Source of the DNA: Bacteroidota bacterium
GTDB taxonomy: Bacteria > Bacteroidota > Bacteroidia > Flavobacteriales > Flavobacteriaceae
Reading direction: 5' to 3'
NCBI GenBank assembly: GCA_023390775.1
Contig: JAEWCF010000102.1
Span: forward strand, 1 to 54,729
DNA: 54,729 nt
The notes under the pieces are model-generated. The model was given only the letters and a program-made list of their open reading frames with translations. It searched no databases and was not told where the DNA came from. This document shows positions 40,396 through 49,344 of this stretch, piece after piece. Made by a program: the position numbers and the translations under genes. The number at the start of each line of letters is the position of its first letter. The first letter of the stretch is position 1.

Positions 40396-41518
40396 CCTTT
40401 CGGGCAATTTCGTTCAGGATGAAGATGTAATCTTCCTGGTTGCGGACGAAATCACGCTCCGATACATCGATCACCAAAACATTCAGTTCCGGTTGCGACT
40501 TAATGTAATCCAGGTACCCGCGGTTGATCTTCTCAAGGTATTCGGCGGGGATTTCCTGCTCGTACTCCCTTCCGCGCTTGCGGATATTGGCCAAAAGCCT
40601 GTCGGTGTTCTGGTAAAGATACACGTAAAGATCGGGCCGGGGCATCTCGCGGTAGATGATGTCGAAAAGCTTTCGGTACAGGCGGTATTCGTCTTCGGAT
40701 AAGGTGACCTTGGCAAAGATCAGCGACTTGAAGATGTGGTAATCGGCGATCACGAAATCCTTGAAAAGATCGAACTGCGCGAGGTCGTCGGCAATCTGCT
40801 GGTAGCGGTCGGCCAGGAAAGACATCTCCAATGGAAAGGCGTAACGCGGCTGGTCTTGGTAAAACTTGGGAAGGAAAGGATTGTCGGCGAACCTTTCAAG
40901 GACGGTCTTTGCGTTGAAATCCTCGGCAATCCTTGTGGTAAGAGTGGTCTTGCCCGCACCGATGTTGCCTTCGATCGCGATGTAATTGAAACGTTCGAGG
41001 TTGAGGCCTGCGAGTGGCGCCTCGATCCTGCCAACCGGCACGCACGCATCCTGATCGCCGGTCAGGGCCAAAAGATCGGGAAGGTGCTTTTGCAGGACGG
41101 GATGCCGCCAGTCGAGTTCAAGGTCGCGCATCGGCAGGAGCACAAACAACCTTTCCTGCATCAGCGGATGCGGGACGGTCAAATTGGCCATCGAGACGAT
41201 ATCCTCATTGAACGAGACGATGTCGATGTCGATGATCCTTGGCCCAAAGCCCGTTCCCTCTCGGACGCGGCCCATCGCATGCTCGATCTCCATCAATTTT
41301 GAAAGGAGCGTTTCCGCGTCGTAAAAGGTATGGACCAACAGCGCACAGTTAAGAAACGCACTGCCCTCAAAACCCCATGCCGGCGACTCGTACACCCTTG
41401 AAACGCGTACCACCGTTGCCGCACGCCCATGGATGCCCTGAATGCCGAGCACAAGGTTTTCAAGGCGGTCGCCCATGTTGCTGCCCAGGGACAACACCGC
41501 GGAATGCTGCTGTTTCAT
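40385..41518 (-). CDS. Fused HPPK (FolK) and deoxynucleoside kinase
   Basis: 377 residues from the ATG at 41518; an upstream in-frame ATG at 41569 adds 17 residues unlike HPPK. Residues of about 5-150 are 6-hydroxymethyl-7,8-dihydropterin pyrophosphokinase: LSLGSNMGDR, VYESPAWGFEG and GPRIIDIDIVSFN, PHPLMQERLFVL. Residues of about 178-377 are a deoxynucleoside kinase with P-loop GNIGAGKT (184-191), ERFADNPFLP, a DRYQQ element and YLEKINRGYLDYIKS. The two activities serve folate and dNTP salvage pathways. I know this fusion as common in Bacteroidetes. It is not seen in Proteobacteria. Confidence 0.92.
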   Translation of the reverse strand: MKQQHSAVLSLGSNMGDRLENLVLGIQGIHGRAATVVRVSRVYESPAWGFEGSAFLNCALLVHTFYDAETLLSKLMEIEHAMGRVREGTGFGPRIIDIDIVSFNEDIVSMANLTVPHPLMQERLFVLLPMRDLELDWRHPVLQKHLPDLLALTGDQDACVPVGRIEAPLAGLNLERFNYIAIEGNIGAGKTTLTTRIAEDFNAKTVLERFADNPFLPKFYQDQPRYAFPLEMSFLADRYQQIADDLAQFDLFKDFVIADYHIFKSLIFAKVTLSEDEYRLYRKLFDIIYREMPRPDLYVYLYQNTDRLLANIRKRGREYEQEIPAEYLEKINRGYLDYIKSQPELNVLVIDVSERDFVRNQEDYIFILNEIARKVNG

Positions 41519-41588
41519 AGTGGAAATGCGCCGGCTGGAACCATGCCCGGCAGTCGGCAAAATAAACAAAAGAATTTCAGAATAAGGG

Positions 41589-41596
41589 TATATTTG
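41589..41596 (+). promoter_or_regulatory. -7 box (TATATTTG) of sppA
   Basis: A perfect TAnnTTTG 42 nt before the ATG at 41639. No -33 TTG. Confidence 0.45.
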
Positions 41597-41638
41597 CGCT
41601 TCGGTTGATAACTATTTTACCGCATAAAAATCGCCATT

Positions 41639-43396
41639 ATGAGATTTCTCGGAAACGTCCTGGCCGTCATCGTGGGCCTCTTTTTATTCTTTGCGATCGC
41701 ATTTTTCGGGCTGATCGTCGTCGCGGCAATCGCGGGCAGCGGGCCTGACGAAGTCCGGGTCAAGAACAATTCGGTGCTGGAGCTCGACCTCAGCGGCGTA
41801 TCGATGGACTACGGCGGAAAATCCATCTATAAGGAATTTGATTATGCCGAGGTCAACCACAACGGTGTCTTTGACATCGTCCGGGCAATCGAGGCTGCGG
41901 CCGATGACGAGAGGATCATGGGGATTTCCATCCTCAACAATTTTTCGGAACTGGGTTTCGCACAAACCAGGGCGGTACGCGAAGCATTGGAAAAGTTCAA
42001 AAAGTCGGGCAAGTTTGTCTATTCGTACGCCAGCGTGTACACGCAGAAGGATTATTATCTGAACTCGGTCGCCGATTCGGTCTACATCAATCCCGTGGGC
42101 AACTTCGATTTCAAGGGGCTTTCATCGGAAGTCATGTTCTTCAAGGATCTCCAGGAAAAATCGGGGATCAACATTGAAGTCGTCCGCCACGGAAAATACA
42201 AGAGCGCCGTGGAACCGTTCCTGCAGAACTCAATGAGCGAAGCGAACCGCGAGCAGATCACCGAACTGCTTCGTTCCATCTGGGATGCCATGGCTGCCGA
42301 TATTTCGGAAAGCAGGAAAGTGGCCGTGGCAATGCTCGATTCCATTGCCGACGGACAACTTGCGCGCACCCCTGAAATGGCGAAATCCGCCAAACTGATC
42401 GATGTCATCGGCTACGAAGACCAATACAACGACGTGATCCGCAAACGCCTCGGCGTAAAACCCGACACCAAGTTCAACCGCGTCAAGATTCTCGACTATG
42501 CTGAAAAGGTCGGGTCAACCGCCGGCGATTATGCCAAGGAAAAAATTGCCGTTGTCTACGCGCAGGGCGAAATCCTTAGCGGCGAGGGCAGCGAGTCCTA
42601 CATAGGCGAAGGCTCGATGCGGCGCGCCCTTAAAGAGGCCCGTCGGGATAAGAATGTCAAGGCCGTGGTTTTGCGGGTGGATTCCCCGGGCGGAAGCGCG
42701 CTGACCTCGGAATTAATCTGGCGCGAGATCGAACTCACCAAGAAAAAGAAGCCCGTCGTAGTCTCGATGGGCAACCTCGCGGCATCGGGCGGATATTACA
42801 TCGCGTGTGGCGGAAACAAAATTTTCGCGGAACCGAACACGATTACAGGATCCATCGGGGTTTTCGGCATGTTGCCCAACCTCACCGCGCTTTCGAAGAA
42901 GGTCGGCATCAACACCGAACAGGTCTCGACGCACAAACAGGCGGCCGGGTATAGCCCTTTCAGTCCCGTGGACCCGGTTTTCCGAAACGTGGCCCAACAG
43001 GAAGTCGAACGCATCTATACGACCTTCGTCAGCCGCGTGGCTGCCGGGCGCAAGATGACCCCGGCGCAGGTGGACGGCATCGCGCAGGGCCGGGTTTGGA
43101 CCGGAAAACAGGCGCTCGACAACGGGCTCGTGGATGAAATCGGCGGGATGGACAAAGCGGTTGCCGAGGCCGCAAAACTCGCCAAACTCAAAAAGTACCG
43201 AATCGCCAATTATCCGGAATACGAGAAGAGTTTCCGCGATTTGCTGGCGGGCCTGGGAATGCCGTTCATGTCGTCCGAATCGCTTATCGAAAAGGAAATC
43301 GGCACCGAAAATTATTTGCTCGTCAAAAAAATCAAAGCAGCCGCCCAACGAACGGGCGTGCAGGCGATGTTGCCGTTTGAACTGGTCATAAAATGA
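41639..43396 (+). CDS. sppA: Signal peptide peptidase SppA, 67-kDa type
   Basis: 585 residues with one N-terminal transmembrane helix (about 8-33) and two tandem S49 domains. The active site is split: Lys188 in VVRHGKYKSAVEPF in the first domain and nucleophile Ser383 in SMGNLAASGGYYIAC in the second. It degrades cleaved signal peptides in the cytoplasmic membrane, with the catalytic side facing the periplasm. Both catalytic residues are present. A strong terminator follows. Confidence 0.95.
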   Translation: MRFLGNVLAVIVGLFLFFAIAFFGLIVVAAIAGSGPDEVRVKNNSVLELDLSGVSMDYGGKSIYKEFDYAEVNHNGVFDIVRAIEAAADDERIMGISILNNFSELGFAQTRAVREALEKFKKSGKFVYSYASVYTQKDYYLNSVADSVYINPVGNFDFKGLSSEVMFFKDLQEKSGINIEVVRHGKYKSAVEPFLQNSMSEANREQITELLRSIWDAMAADISESRKVAVAMLDSIADGQLARTPEMAKSAKLIDVIGYEDQYNDVIRKRLGVKPDTKFNRVKILDYAEKVGSTAGDYAKEKIAVVYAQGEILSGEGSESYIGEGSMRRALKEARRDKNVKAVVLRVDSPGGSALTSELIWREIELTKKKKPVVVSMGNLAASGGYYIACGGNKIFAEPNTITGSIGVFGMLPNLTALSKKVGINTEQVSTHKQAAGYSPFSPVDPVFRNVAQQEVERIYTTFVSRVAAGRKMTPAQVDGIAQGRVWTGKQALDNGLVDEIGGMDKAVAEAAKLAKLKKYRIANYPEYEKSFRDLLAGLGMPFMSSESLIEKEIGTENYLLVKKIKAAAQRTGVQAMLPFELVIK

Positions 43397-43418
43397 TCAA
43401 CCAGTCGAAATGATAAGC

Positions 43419-43450
43419 TCCGCAATCCCAAAAGGTTGCGGATTTTTTTT
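43419..43450 (+). terminator. Terminator after sppA
   Basis: TCCGCAATC-CCAA-AAGGTTGCGGA hairpin (9 bp with one G-T pair) followed by eight T. Confidence 0.85.
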
Positions 43451-43475
43451 TAGATTTACTTAACAATCAACACCT

Positions 43476-45767
43476 ATGAAAAAAATTTACTGTCTATTCC
43501 TCTTTGCAATGGCTGCATCACCTTTAAGCGCCCAGGTCGTTGCCATACCCGATCCCAATTTCAAAGACCTGCTGCTTGCGTTTTACGACATGAACGGTTC
43601 GGGGGAAATTGAGGTTGACGAGGCTCAAAACATTACAGAAATCCTCTTGAGCGGCAATGAATCCATAACCGACCTTACCGGGCTGGAAGCATTCTCGAAT
43701 GTGACCGATTTGAACTTAAGCGACTTTTCATCGGTTACAACCTTACCCTCGCTGAGCAATTGGGCCGCACTTGAGGATATCGATATTATGTTCTCAGGTT
43801 TTACAGGGCCGCTCGATCTTTCACAATGTCAACTCCTGCGGAATGTCAATATTACCTACAACCACTTTACATCCGCCCAGCTCAATTCGCCCCAGCTCCA
43901 TACGGTCAACCTGATGAACAATGACCTGGAAAACATTGTCGTTACGGGCGGCACCGTAAACCTAATGGATTTAATCCTTCAGGGCAACGAATTCCAGGCA
44001 CTCGATGAGATCCAGCTCGACCCCGCAACGTATCATTTCAACCTCAACCTCAACGACAATCCGCTCCCCGCGCACCTGGACCTGGAAGGTTTTCTTTATC
44101 ACGGTTACGATTTCCAGGTTTATTACCCGTCCATGACCAGTTTCGCGTGGCCCGCAGGCATGCATGAAAATTGGGACAATTACATGAGCATCGGCGGCCC
44201 CAACTTGGTCTTCGCCGATTTCAAGAACAATTATTTTGATGCTTCATGGTCTGTGATCAACCCATTGGAGGAGCATGTCATCAATGTGCTTGCCCCCCCC
44301 TCCCTTGCCATCTGCGTCGATGACATGGACATCGGTTCGGATAATCCGGAACTTTTCCCGCCCCGTTCAGAAGCGCTTTATTTTCAAATGCTTGAATCAA
44401 ATGCCGGCAATCCGGTACCGTTCGTCTCGCCTTATTGCGACCAAATCAGCGGAAGCAATACCATAGTGGGAACGGTTCAGTTCAATTGCGGATCGAATCC
44501 TTCGGCCGTCTCGTTAATGCCCGTGAACATTACCGGCACCGCGTTCAACTATGGCACCGCGACATCTGCCGCCGGAAACTATACGCTTTACGCTTATGAG
44601 GAGGAAATTGCCATCACGCCCGTGCTGGAACATCCGGATTGGTTCAATATTACGCCGCCGTACTACAACTTCGCCTTTGAGAATACGGGGAATATGATCG
44701 ATGCCGATTTTTGCCTTACCGCAGTCGGGGTTCACCCGGACCTGGAGGTTTCGATTGTGCCCCTTGTACCCGCCCGCCCAGGGTTCGATGCAGTATATTC
44801 GATCGTTTTGCGCAACAAGGGCAACCAGGTCCTTTCAGGTAGTGTCTCCTTCAATTTTGACGATGCGATTCTCGACTTTGTCAGTGCTACCCAATCGCCC
44901 GATGCCCAGTCCAGCGGATCATTGGCCTGGGATTTTGCCAACCTCTCGCCTTTTGAATCAAGAACGGTAAATGTTACGCTGAACGTCAATGCCCCCACCG
45001 AGACCCCGGCCGTGAACATTGGTGACATCCTTGTGTTCAGTGCCCAGATTTCACCTTCGCCGGGTGACGAGACACCGTCCAACAATACAGCGAATCTTGA
45101 TCAGGCGGTTGTTGGTTCCTTCGATCCCAATGACAAACAAGTCATCGAAGGCGAGTCGGTCAGCATTACGCAATCGGGCGAATACCTCAATTATATCGTC
45201 AGGTTCCAAAATACCGGGACTTTCCTCGCCGAGAATGTCGTGATCAAGGACGTGCTGTCGGATAAACTGGATGTCGCCACACTTCAGGTCATGGGCGCGA
45301 GCCATGATTTCCGCACGGCGATCAGCCACGAACGCCAGGTGGAATTTTTCTTCGAGGGGATCAATCTGCCCGCCTCCCAGGACGACGAACCGGCGAGCCA
45401 CGGATTCGTGGCCTTCAAGGTAAAACCGATGGGCGGAGTCGTGGTGGGCGACGTCGTCGAAAATACCGCCGAAATCTATTTTGACTTCAATTGGCCGATC
45501 ATCACCAACACCGTTTCCACCGAATTTACGGTACTTTCCGTGACGCACCATCAGGCTTCGACAGTTTCGATCGTACCGAATCCGGCGTCGGCTTATTTTA
45601 CGATGGGCGCTGATGGCGGACCGGTGACGGTTTCCAATATGCTCGGGCAAAAGGTCGCGAGCTTTACCCGGGCTAACGCATCGGGGCAATACGACATCTC
45701 CACGCTTCCCCCCGGAACCTACATCGTTTCGACCCAAAAGGGCTCGGCGAGGCTGGTCATCAGGTAA
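43476..45767 (+). CDS. Large secreted LRR-like protein with T9SS type A sorting domain
   Basis: 763 residues: signal peptide (KKIYCLFLFAMAASPLSA|Q), a leucine-rich region (about 30-230) opening with FYDMNGSGEIEVDEAQNIT, an EF-hand-like calcium loop common in flavobacterial LRR adhesins. It is followed by repeat-like segments (DLTGLEAFSNVTDLNLSDF, LSNWAALEDIDI). Around 410-545 is a DUF11/CARDB-like beta-sandwich (LEVSIVPLVPARPGFDAVY), then a region of about 130 residues (SFDPNDKQVIEGESVSITQSGEY) of the type found ahead of sorting domains in other flavobacteria. The T9SS type A domain is the last 75 residues (VSIVPNPASAYFTMG to KGSARLVIR). Probably surface-attached or released; adhesion is only a guess. 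Confidence 0.85.
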   Translation: MKKIYCLFLFAMAASPLSAQVVAIPDPNFKDLLLAFYDMNGSGEIEVDEAQNITEILLSGNESITDLTGLEAFSNVTDLNLSDFSSVTTLPSLSNWAALEDIDIMFSGFTGPLDLSQCQLLRNVNITYNHFTSAQLNSPQLHTVNLMNNDLENIVVTGGTVNLMDLILQGNEFQALDEIQLDPATYHFNLNLNDNPLPAHLDLEGFLYHGYDFQVYYPSMTSFAWPAGMHENWDNYMSIGGPNLVFADFKNNYFDASWSVINPLEEHVINVLAPPSLAICVDDMDIGSDNPELFPPRSEALYFQMLESNAGNPVPFVSPYCDQISGSNTIVGTVQFNCGSNPSAVSLMPVNITGTAFNYGTATSAAGNYTLYAYEEEIAITPVLEHPDWFNITPPYYNFAFENTGNMIDADFCLTAVGVHPDLEVSIVPLVPARPGFDAVYSIVLRNKGNQVLSGSVSFNFDDAILDFVSATQSPDAQSSGSLAWDFANLSPFESRTVNVTLNVNAPTETPAVNIGDILVFSAQISPSPGDETPSNNTANLDQAVVGSFDPNDKQVIEGESVSITQSGEYLNYIVRFQNTGTFLAENVVIKDVLSDKLDVATLQVMGASHDFRTAISHERQVEFFFEGINLPASQDDEPASHGFVAFKVKPMGGVVVGDVVENTAEIYFDFNWPIITNTVSTEFTVLSVTHHQASTVSIVPNPASAYFTMGADGGPVTVSNMLGQKVASFTRANASGQYDISTLPPGTYIVSTQKGSARLVIR

Positions 45768-45788
45768 ATGAATTAACTTCAAATTAAA

Positions 45789-45813
45789 ACGCCCGATTCA
45801 ATAAGCCGGGCGT
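45789..45813 (+). terminator. Terminator after the LRR T9SS gene
   Basis: ACGCCCG...CGGGCGT stem (7 bp, 11-nt loop) flanked by AAA and TTT; the following T-run is short and interrupted. Confidence 0.65.
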
Positions 45814-45831
45814 TTATTCGTTTATATATTC

Positions 45832-45839
45832 TAAATTTG
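45832..45839 (+). promoter_or_regulatory. -7 box (TAAATTTG) of the AsmA-like gene
   Basis: A perfect TAnnTTTG 21 nt before the ATG at 45861. Confidence 0.5.
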
Positions 45840-45860
45840 TTAGGAATTAACTGAAACAAA

Positions 45861-48488
45861 ATGGCCTGGAAAATCCTGAAAATCGTTGGTATCATTGTCG
45901 TCTTGCTTATCGTCGCGCTTTTTGCGATCCCGTATTTCTTTCAGGACGCGATCAAGGAAAAAATCGCCGCGACCATCAACGAGAACGTCGACGCAACGGT
46001 ATCGTTTGCCGATGCTGACCTGAGCCTCTTTCGGGATTTTCCGCAGGCCAACGTCAATATCGACAAACTCCTGATCATCAACAAAGCGCCCTTTGCCGGC
46101 GACACGCTGGTTTCCCTTGGCGATGTCGACCTGTCAATGTCCATCAAGGAACTCTTCAAGGACAAATCGGAACCCATTAACGTCGATGCGATCTCGGCGG
46201 CCAATGGCCTGGTCAATATTATTTTCAACAAGGACGGTGTAGGGAATTTCGACATCGCACTTGAAAACGCGAAGAAAAAGGACGATGGCAAGAGCGACCC
46301 GGTCGCGCTGAAAGTAAAGCAATACAGCATCGACAATTTCAGGTTTAGATACCATGACGAGGCTTCGCAGGTCACGTTGTTGCTGGACAGCCTTTACCAC
46401 TCGGGCAACGGCGATTTTACCGAAAAGAAACTGGACCTGGTGACCAATTCTGCGGCCCGCGTTTCCCTGGACATGGAAAAGGTCAATTACATGAACCGCG
46501 TACCCCTTACGCTCGACGCGGTTTTGGGAATAGACATGGACCAAAGCAAATACACGTTCAAGGACAACAAGGCTTTGATCAACCGGCTTCCCCTTGAATT
46601 CAATGGCTTTATCAAATTACTGGAAGAGGGACAGGAGTACGATGTCACCTTTAAAACCCCCAGTTCATCGTTTACCAATTTCCTTGCGCTGATCCCTTCA
46701 AAATATTCGGGGAGCATGGCCAATGTCAAGACTACCGGCGATTTTACCGTGAGCGGATTTGCAAAGGGCGTCATGACCGATACCACGGTACCCAAATTCA
46801 ATATTGCGATCGCGTCCAACAACGCCTCCTTTCAGTATCCGAATTTGCCCAAGGCCGTTCGCAACATAGTCATCGACACCAAAATTGTCAACGAGACCGG
46901 CGTCATGAACGACACCTATGTCAACCTCAACAACTTGCAGTTTGCCATTGACCAGGACATTTTCAATGCAAAGGCGGATATCAGGAACATTGCCGAAAAT
47001 GCCCTCGTGAATGCCGATCTTAAAGGAACCATTAACCTCTCGAACCTTTCGCAGGCCTACCCGATCAAACTGGAGAAACCTTTGTCCGGGATGCTAAAGG
47101 CGGACGTGACAACCGAATTTGACATGGCGTCGGTGGAGAACAGCCGCTACGAGAACATCAGGAACTCCGGGACGATCAATCTGACCGGTTTCAGGTACGT
47201 GGACGAGGCGGGCAAGGCAATGAACATCTCGCGTGCCGATGTACAGTTCAACCCGAGCCGCGTCAACCTGCAGCAGCTTTCGGCGACGACCGGCAAAAGC
47301 GACATGGACGTTTCCGGGACATTGGATAATTTTTACGGATTTCTCTTCCGCGACCAGCAACTCAAGGGAAATTTCAAGCTCAGGTCAAACCAGTTTGCCG
47401 TTTCGGATTTTATGACGGACGCCGAAAAGGATAAAAAGGACCCGAAAAAGAGCGAGGGGATGAAAATTCCGGCCTTTCTGGAATGTACGCTGGATGCCTC
47501 CGCCAACACGGTACTTTACGACAATCTCGTGCTGAAGAACGTATCGGGCAAGGTTACCATCCGCGACCAGCGCGCCACCCTTGAAAACGTAAAGACTAAT
47601 ATTTTCGGTGGGCTCGTCGGCGTCAACGGAAGCGTATCGACAAAAGGCGCCGTCCCGACCTTCACTATGGACCTGAACATGAATGCGGTGGATGTATCGC
47701 AGACCTTCACGCAGCTTGACATGATGAAAAACATTGCCCCGATTGCGGGTGCGGTGAACGGGAAGTTGAACTCCAGGATCAAGGTTTCGGGCAATCTGGA
47801 CGCAAAGGAAATGACGCCCGTGCTCACGAGCATAAGCGGGGATATGGCGACGCAGCTGCTTTCCACTACGATCAACGCTTCAAATTCCACCTTGCTCACA
47901 ACCCTTGACAACAACCTGAAATTCATCGACCTGCAAAAGCTCAACCTCAACGACCTCAAGGCCGCACTGACTTTTGACAACGGCAAGGTCAACCTCAAAC
48001 CCGTGGACATCAGATACAAGGACGTGGCGCTTCGCCTAAACGGCCAGCACGGCTTTGACCAATCGATGAATTACAACCTCAAGTTTGATGTTCCGGCAAA
48101 ATACCTCGGCACTGAGGTCAACAACCTGCTGGCCAAACTGACCCCCGCCGATGCCGCCAAAATCGAGAATGTGCCCATCAACGCCTTGCTCACAGGAAAC
48201 TTCAAGAATCCGAAGATCACCACCGATTTGAAACAGGCCACATCGGCTTTGGTGACCCAACTTGTCAAGATCCAAAAGGACAAATTGATCAAGCAAGGTA
48301 CAAATGCCCTTGGCAATATCCTGAGCGGCAACAAACCGAGGGATACGACCAAGGCGGCGACAGGCAACAATACGACCAAGGACATCCAAACGCAGGCGGG
48401 CAATGTCCTGAAGGACATTTTCAAGAAAAAACCAACGCCTAAAAAGGAGACGACCCCGCCCGCTACCGAACCGGCGAAGCAACCTTAG
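45861..48488 (+). CDS. AsmA-like C-terminal domain protein (TamB/AsmA-type envelope protein)
   Basis: 875 residues. An N-terminal transmembrane helix (about 3-25: WKILKIVGIIVVLLIVALFAI) is followed by the AsmA-type sequence INENVDATVSFADADLSLFRDFPQANVNIDKLLI, and a very long series of beta-rich segments. The AsmA-like C-terminal part (about 600-800) has GAVNGKLNSRIKVSGNLDAKEM and FDNGKVNLKPVDIRYKDVALRLNGQHGFD. The last 60 residues are Lys/Thr/Pro-rich and probably disordered. Family members are bridge-like lipid carriers between inner and outer membranes; that role is inferred from AsmA/TamB studies elsewhere. The gene stands alone between the terminator at 45789 and the convergent DUF2797 gene, sharing TTAG at the stops. 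Confidence 0.88.
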   Translation: MAWKILKIVGIIVVLLIVALFAIPYFFQDAIKEKIAATINENVDATVSFADADLSLFRDFPQANVNIDKLLIINKAPFAGDTLVSLGDVDLSMSIKELFKDKSEPINVDAISAANGLVNIIFNKDGVGNFDIALENAKKKDDGKSDPVALKVKQYSIDNFRFRYHDEASQVTLLLDSLYHSGNGDFTEKKLDLVTNSAARVSLDMEKVNYMNRVPLTLDAVLGIDMDQSKYTFKDNKALINRLPLEFNGFIKLLEEGQEYDVTFKTPSSSFTNFLALIPSKYSGSMANVKTTGDFTVSGFAKGVMTDTTVPKFNIAIASNNASFQYPNLPKAVRNIVIDTKIVNETGVMNDTYVNLNNLQFAIDQDIFNAKADIRNIAENALVNADLKGTINLSNLSQAYPIKLEKPLSGMLKADVTTEFDMASVENSRYENIRNSGTINLTGFRYVDEAGKAMNISRADVQFNPSRVNLQQLSATTGKSDMDVSGTLDNFYGFLFRDQQLKGNFKLRSNQFAVSDFMTDAEKDKKDPKKSEGMKIPAFLECTLDASANTVLYDNLVLKNVSGKVTIRDQRATLENVKTNIFGGLVGVNGSVSTKGAVPTFTMDLNMNAVDVSQTFTQLDMMKNIAPIAGAVNGKLNSRIKVSGNLDAKEMTPVLTSISGDMATQLLSTTINASNSTLLTTLDNNLKFIDLQKLNLNDLKAALTFDNGKVNLKPVDIRYKDVALRLNGQHGFDQSMNYNLKFDVPAKYLGTEVNNLLAKLTPADAAKIENVPINALLTGNFKNPKITTDLKQATSALVTQLVKIQKDKLIKQGTNALGNILSGNKPRDTTKAATGNNTTKDIQTQAGNVLKDIFKKKPTPKKETTPPATEPAKQP

Positions 48489-49279
48489 ACCGCAATCGTG
48501 ACCACGGTGCCTTCGGCGGCGCGGACATTGAGCACGCTTCCATCGGCAAAGAGGAGATACTGGCCCCGGATTCCGGTCAGAGTGCCCGTATATCGAAGTG
48601 TTTTTTCAAGGCTCAGCGGCGTGATGGCCTTTGGATATTCCAAAACCGGATAATTGAAGGTCATGATTTCACCGCAACTGCCGGTATAAAATTCCCGTAC
48701 CTCATGGGGCAGTGCGTTGGCGAGGCGGCCGTATTCGCCGGGAAGGTCGCACTGGGCCATGTCGTTGATAAGCATCCGCCGCCAATTTGTCTTGTCGGCG
48801 TATCGCGATTTGAGCGCTACTTCGGTAATTCCCGCCAGGTAACGGTTTGGCACCTCAAGTGCGATGAGTGCCGAACACGCCCCCTGATCGATCCACCGGG
48901 TCGGAACCTGCGACTTTCGGGTCACGCCGACCTTCACCTCACACGTAGCGGCAAGGTAGACCACGTGCGGCTGGAGTTGCGAACGGACCTCATAATCGAG
49001 ATCGCGATCGGCGATCCCCAGGTGCGCCTGGCTGAGTTCGGGGCGCATGATCCAATCGCCTACCGAAGCGCTTGTCGTAAAACAGTCATAACAATACCCC
49101 TGCCTGAAAACTCGCTTGCGTTTGGAACAATTCAGGCACTGTGACCCTTTCACGATGATTTCCACCTGCCGGCCCAACAACTGGTTGACATTGACAAAAT
49201 TGTCCTCGAACACCATGTAATATTGGATGGGATCGCCGAATTCGGTTTGCATTTTGGTAAGCGTGCCGCTGTATTCCAT
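48485..49279 (-). CDS. DUF2797 domain protein
   Basis: 264 residues, normal length for the family. A putative zinc-binding motif is CLNCSKRKRVFRQGYCYDC (CxxC near residues 47-50 and CxxC around 62-65) followed by SVGDWIMRPELSQAH. Other conserved parts are DLDYEVRSQLQPHVVYLAATCEVKVGVTRKSQVPTRWIDQGA and RMLINDMAQ. Some family members are described as GIY-YIG-like nucleases; I cannot support that here beyond the VGVTR pattern. Its stop overlaps the AsmA stop by 4 nt. Confidence 0.88.
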   Translation of the reverse strand: MEYSGTLTKMQTEFGDPIQYYMVFEDNFVNVNQLLGRQVEIIVKGSQCLNCSKRKRVFRQGYCYDCFTTSASVGDWIMRPELSQAHLGIADRDLDYEVRSQLQPHVVYLAATCEVKVGVTRKSQVPTRWIDQGACSALIALEVPNRYLAGITEVALKSRYADKTNWRRMLINDMAQCDLPGEYGRLANALPHEVREFYTGSCGEIMTFNYPVLEYPKAITPLSLEKTLRYTGTLTGIRGQYLLFADGSVLNVRAAEGTVVTIAV

Positions 49280-49301
49280 GGTTCTTTGCGGAATTTTTTT
49301 A

Positions 49302-49309
49302 TATTTTTG
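49302..49309 (+). promoter_or_regulatory. -7 box (TATTTTTG) of the GH3 gene
   Basis: A perfect TAnnTTTG 35 nt before the ATG at 49345. A TTG at 49286 is too close (13-nt spacer). Confidence 0.4.
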
Positions 49310-49344
49310 GTAAAGGTAGAAATTCGCGCCTCAAATAGCAGCCT

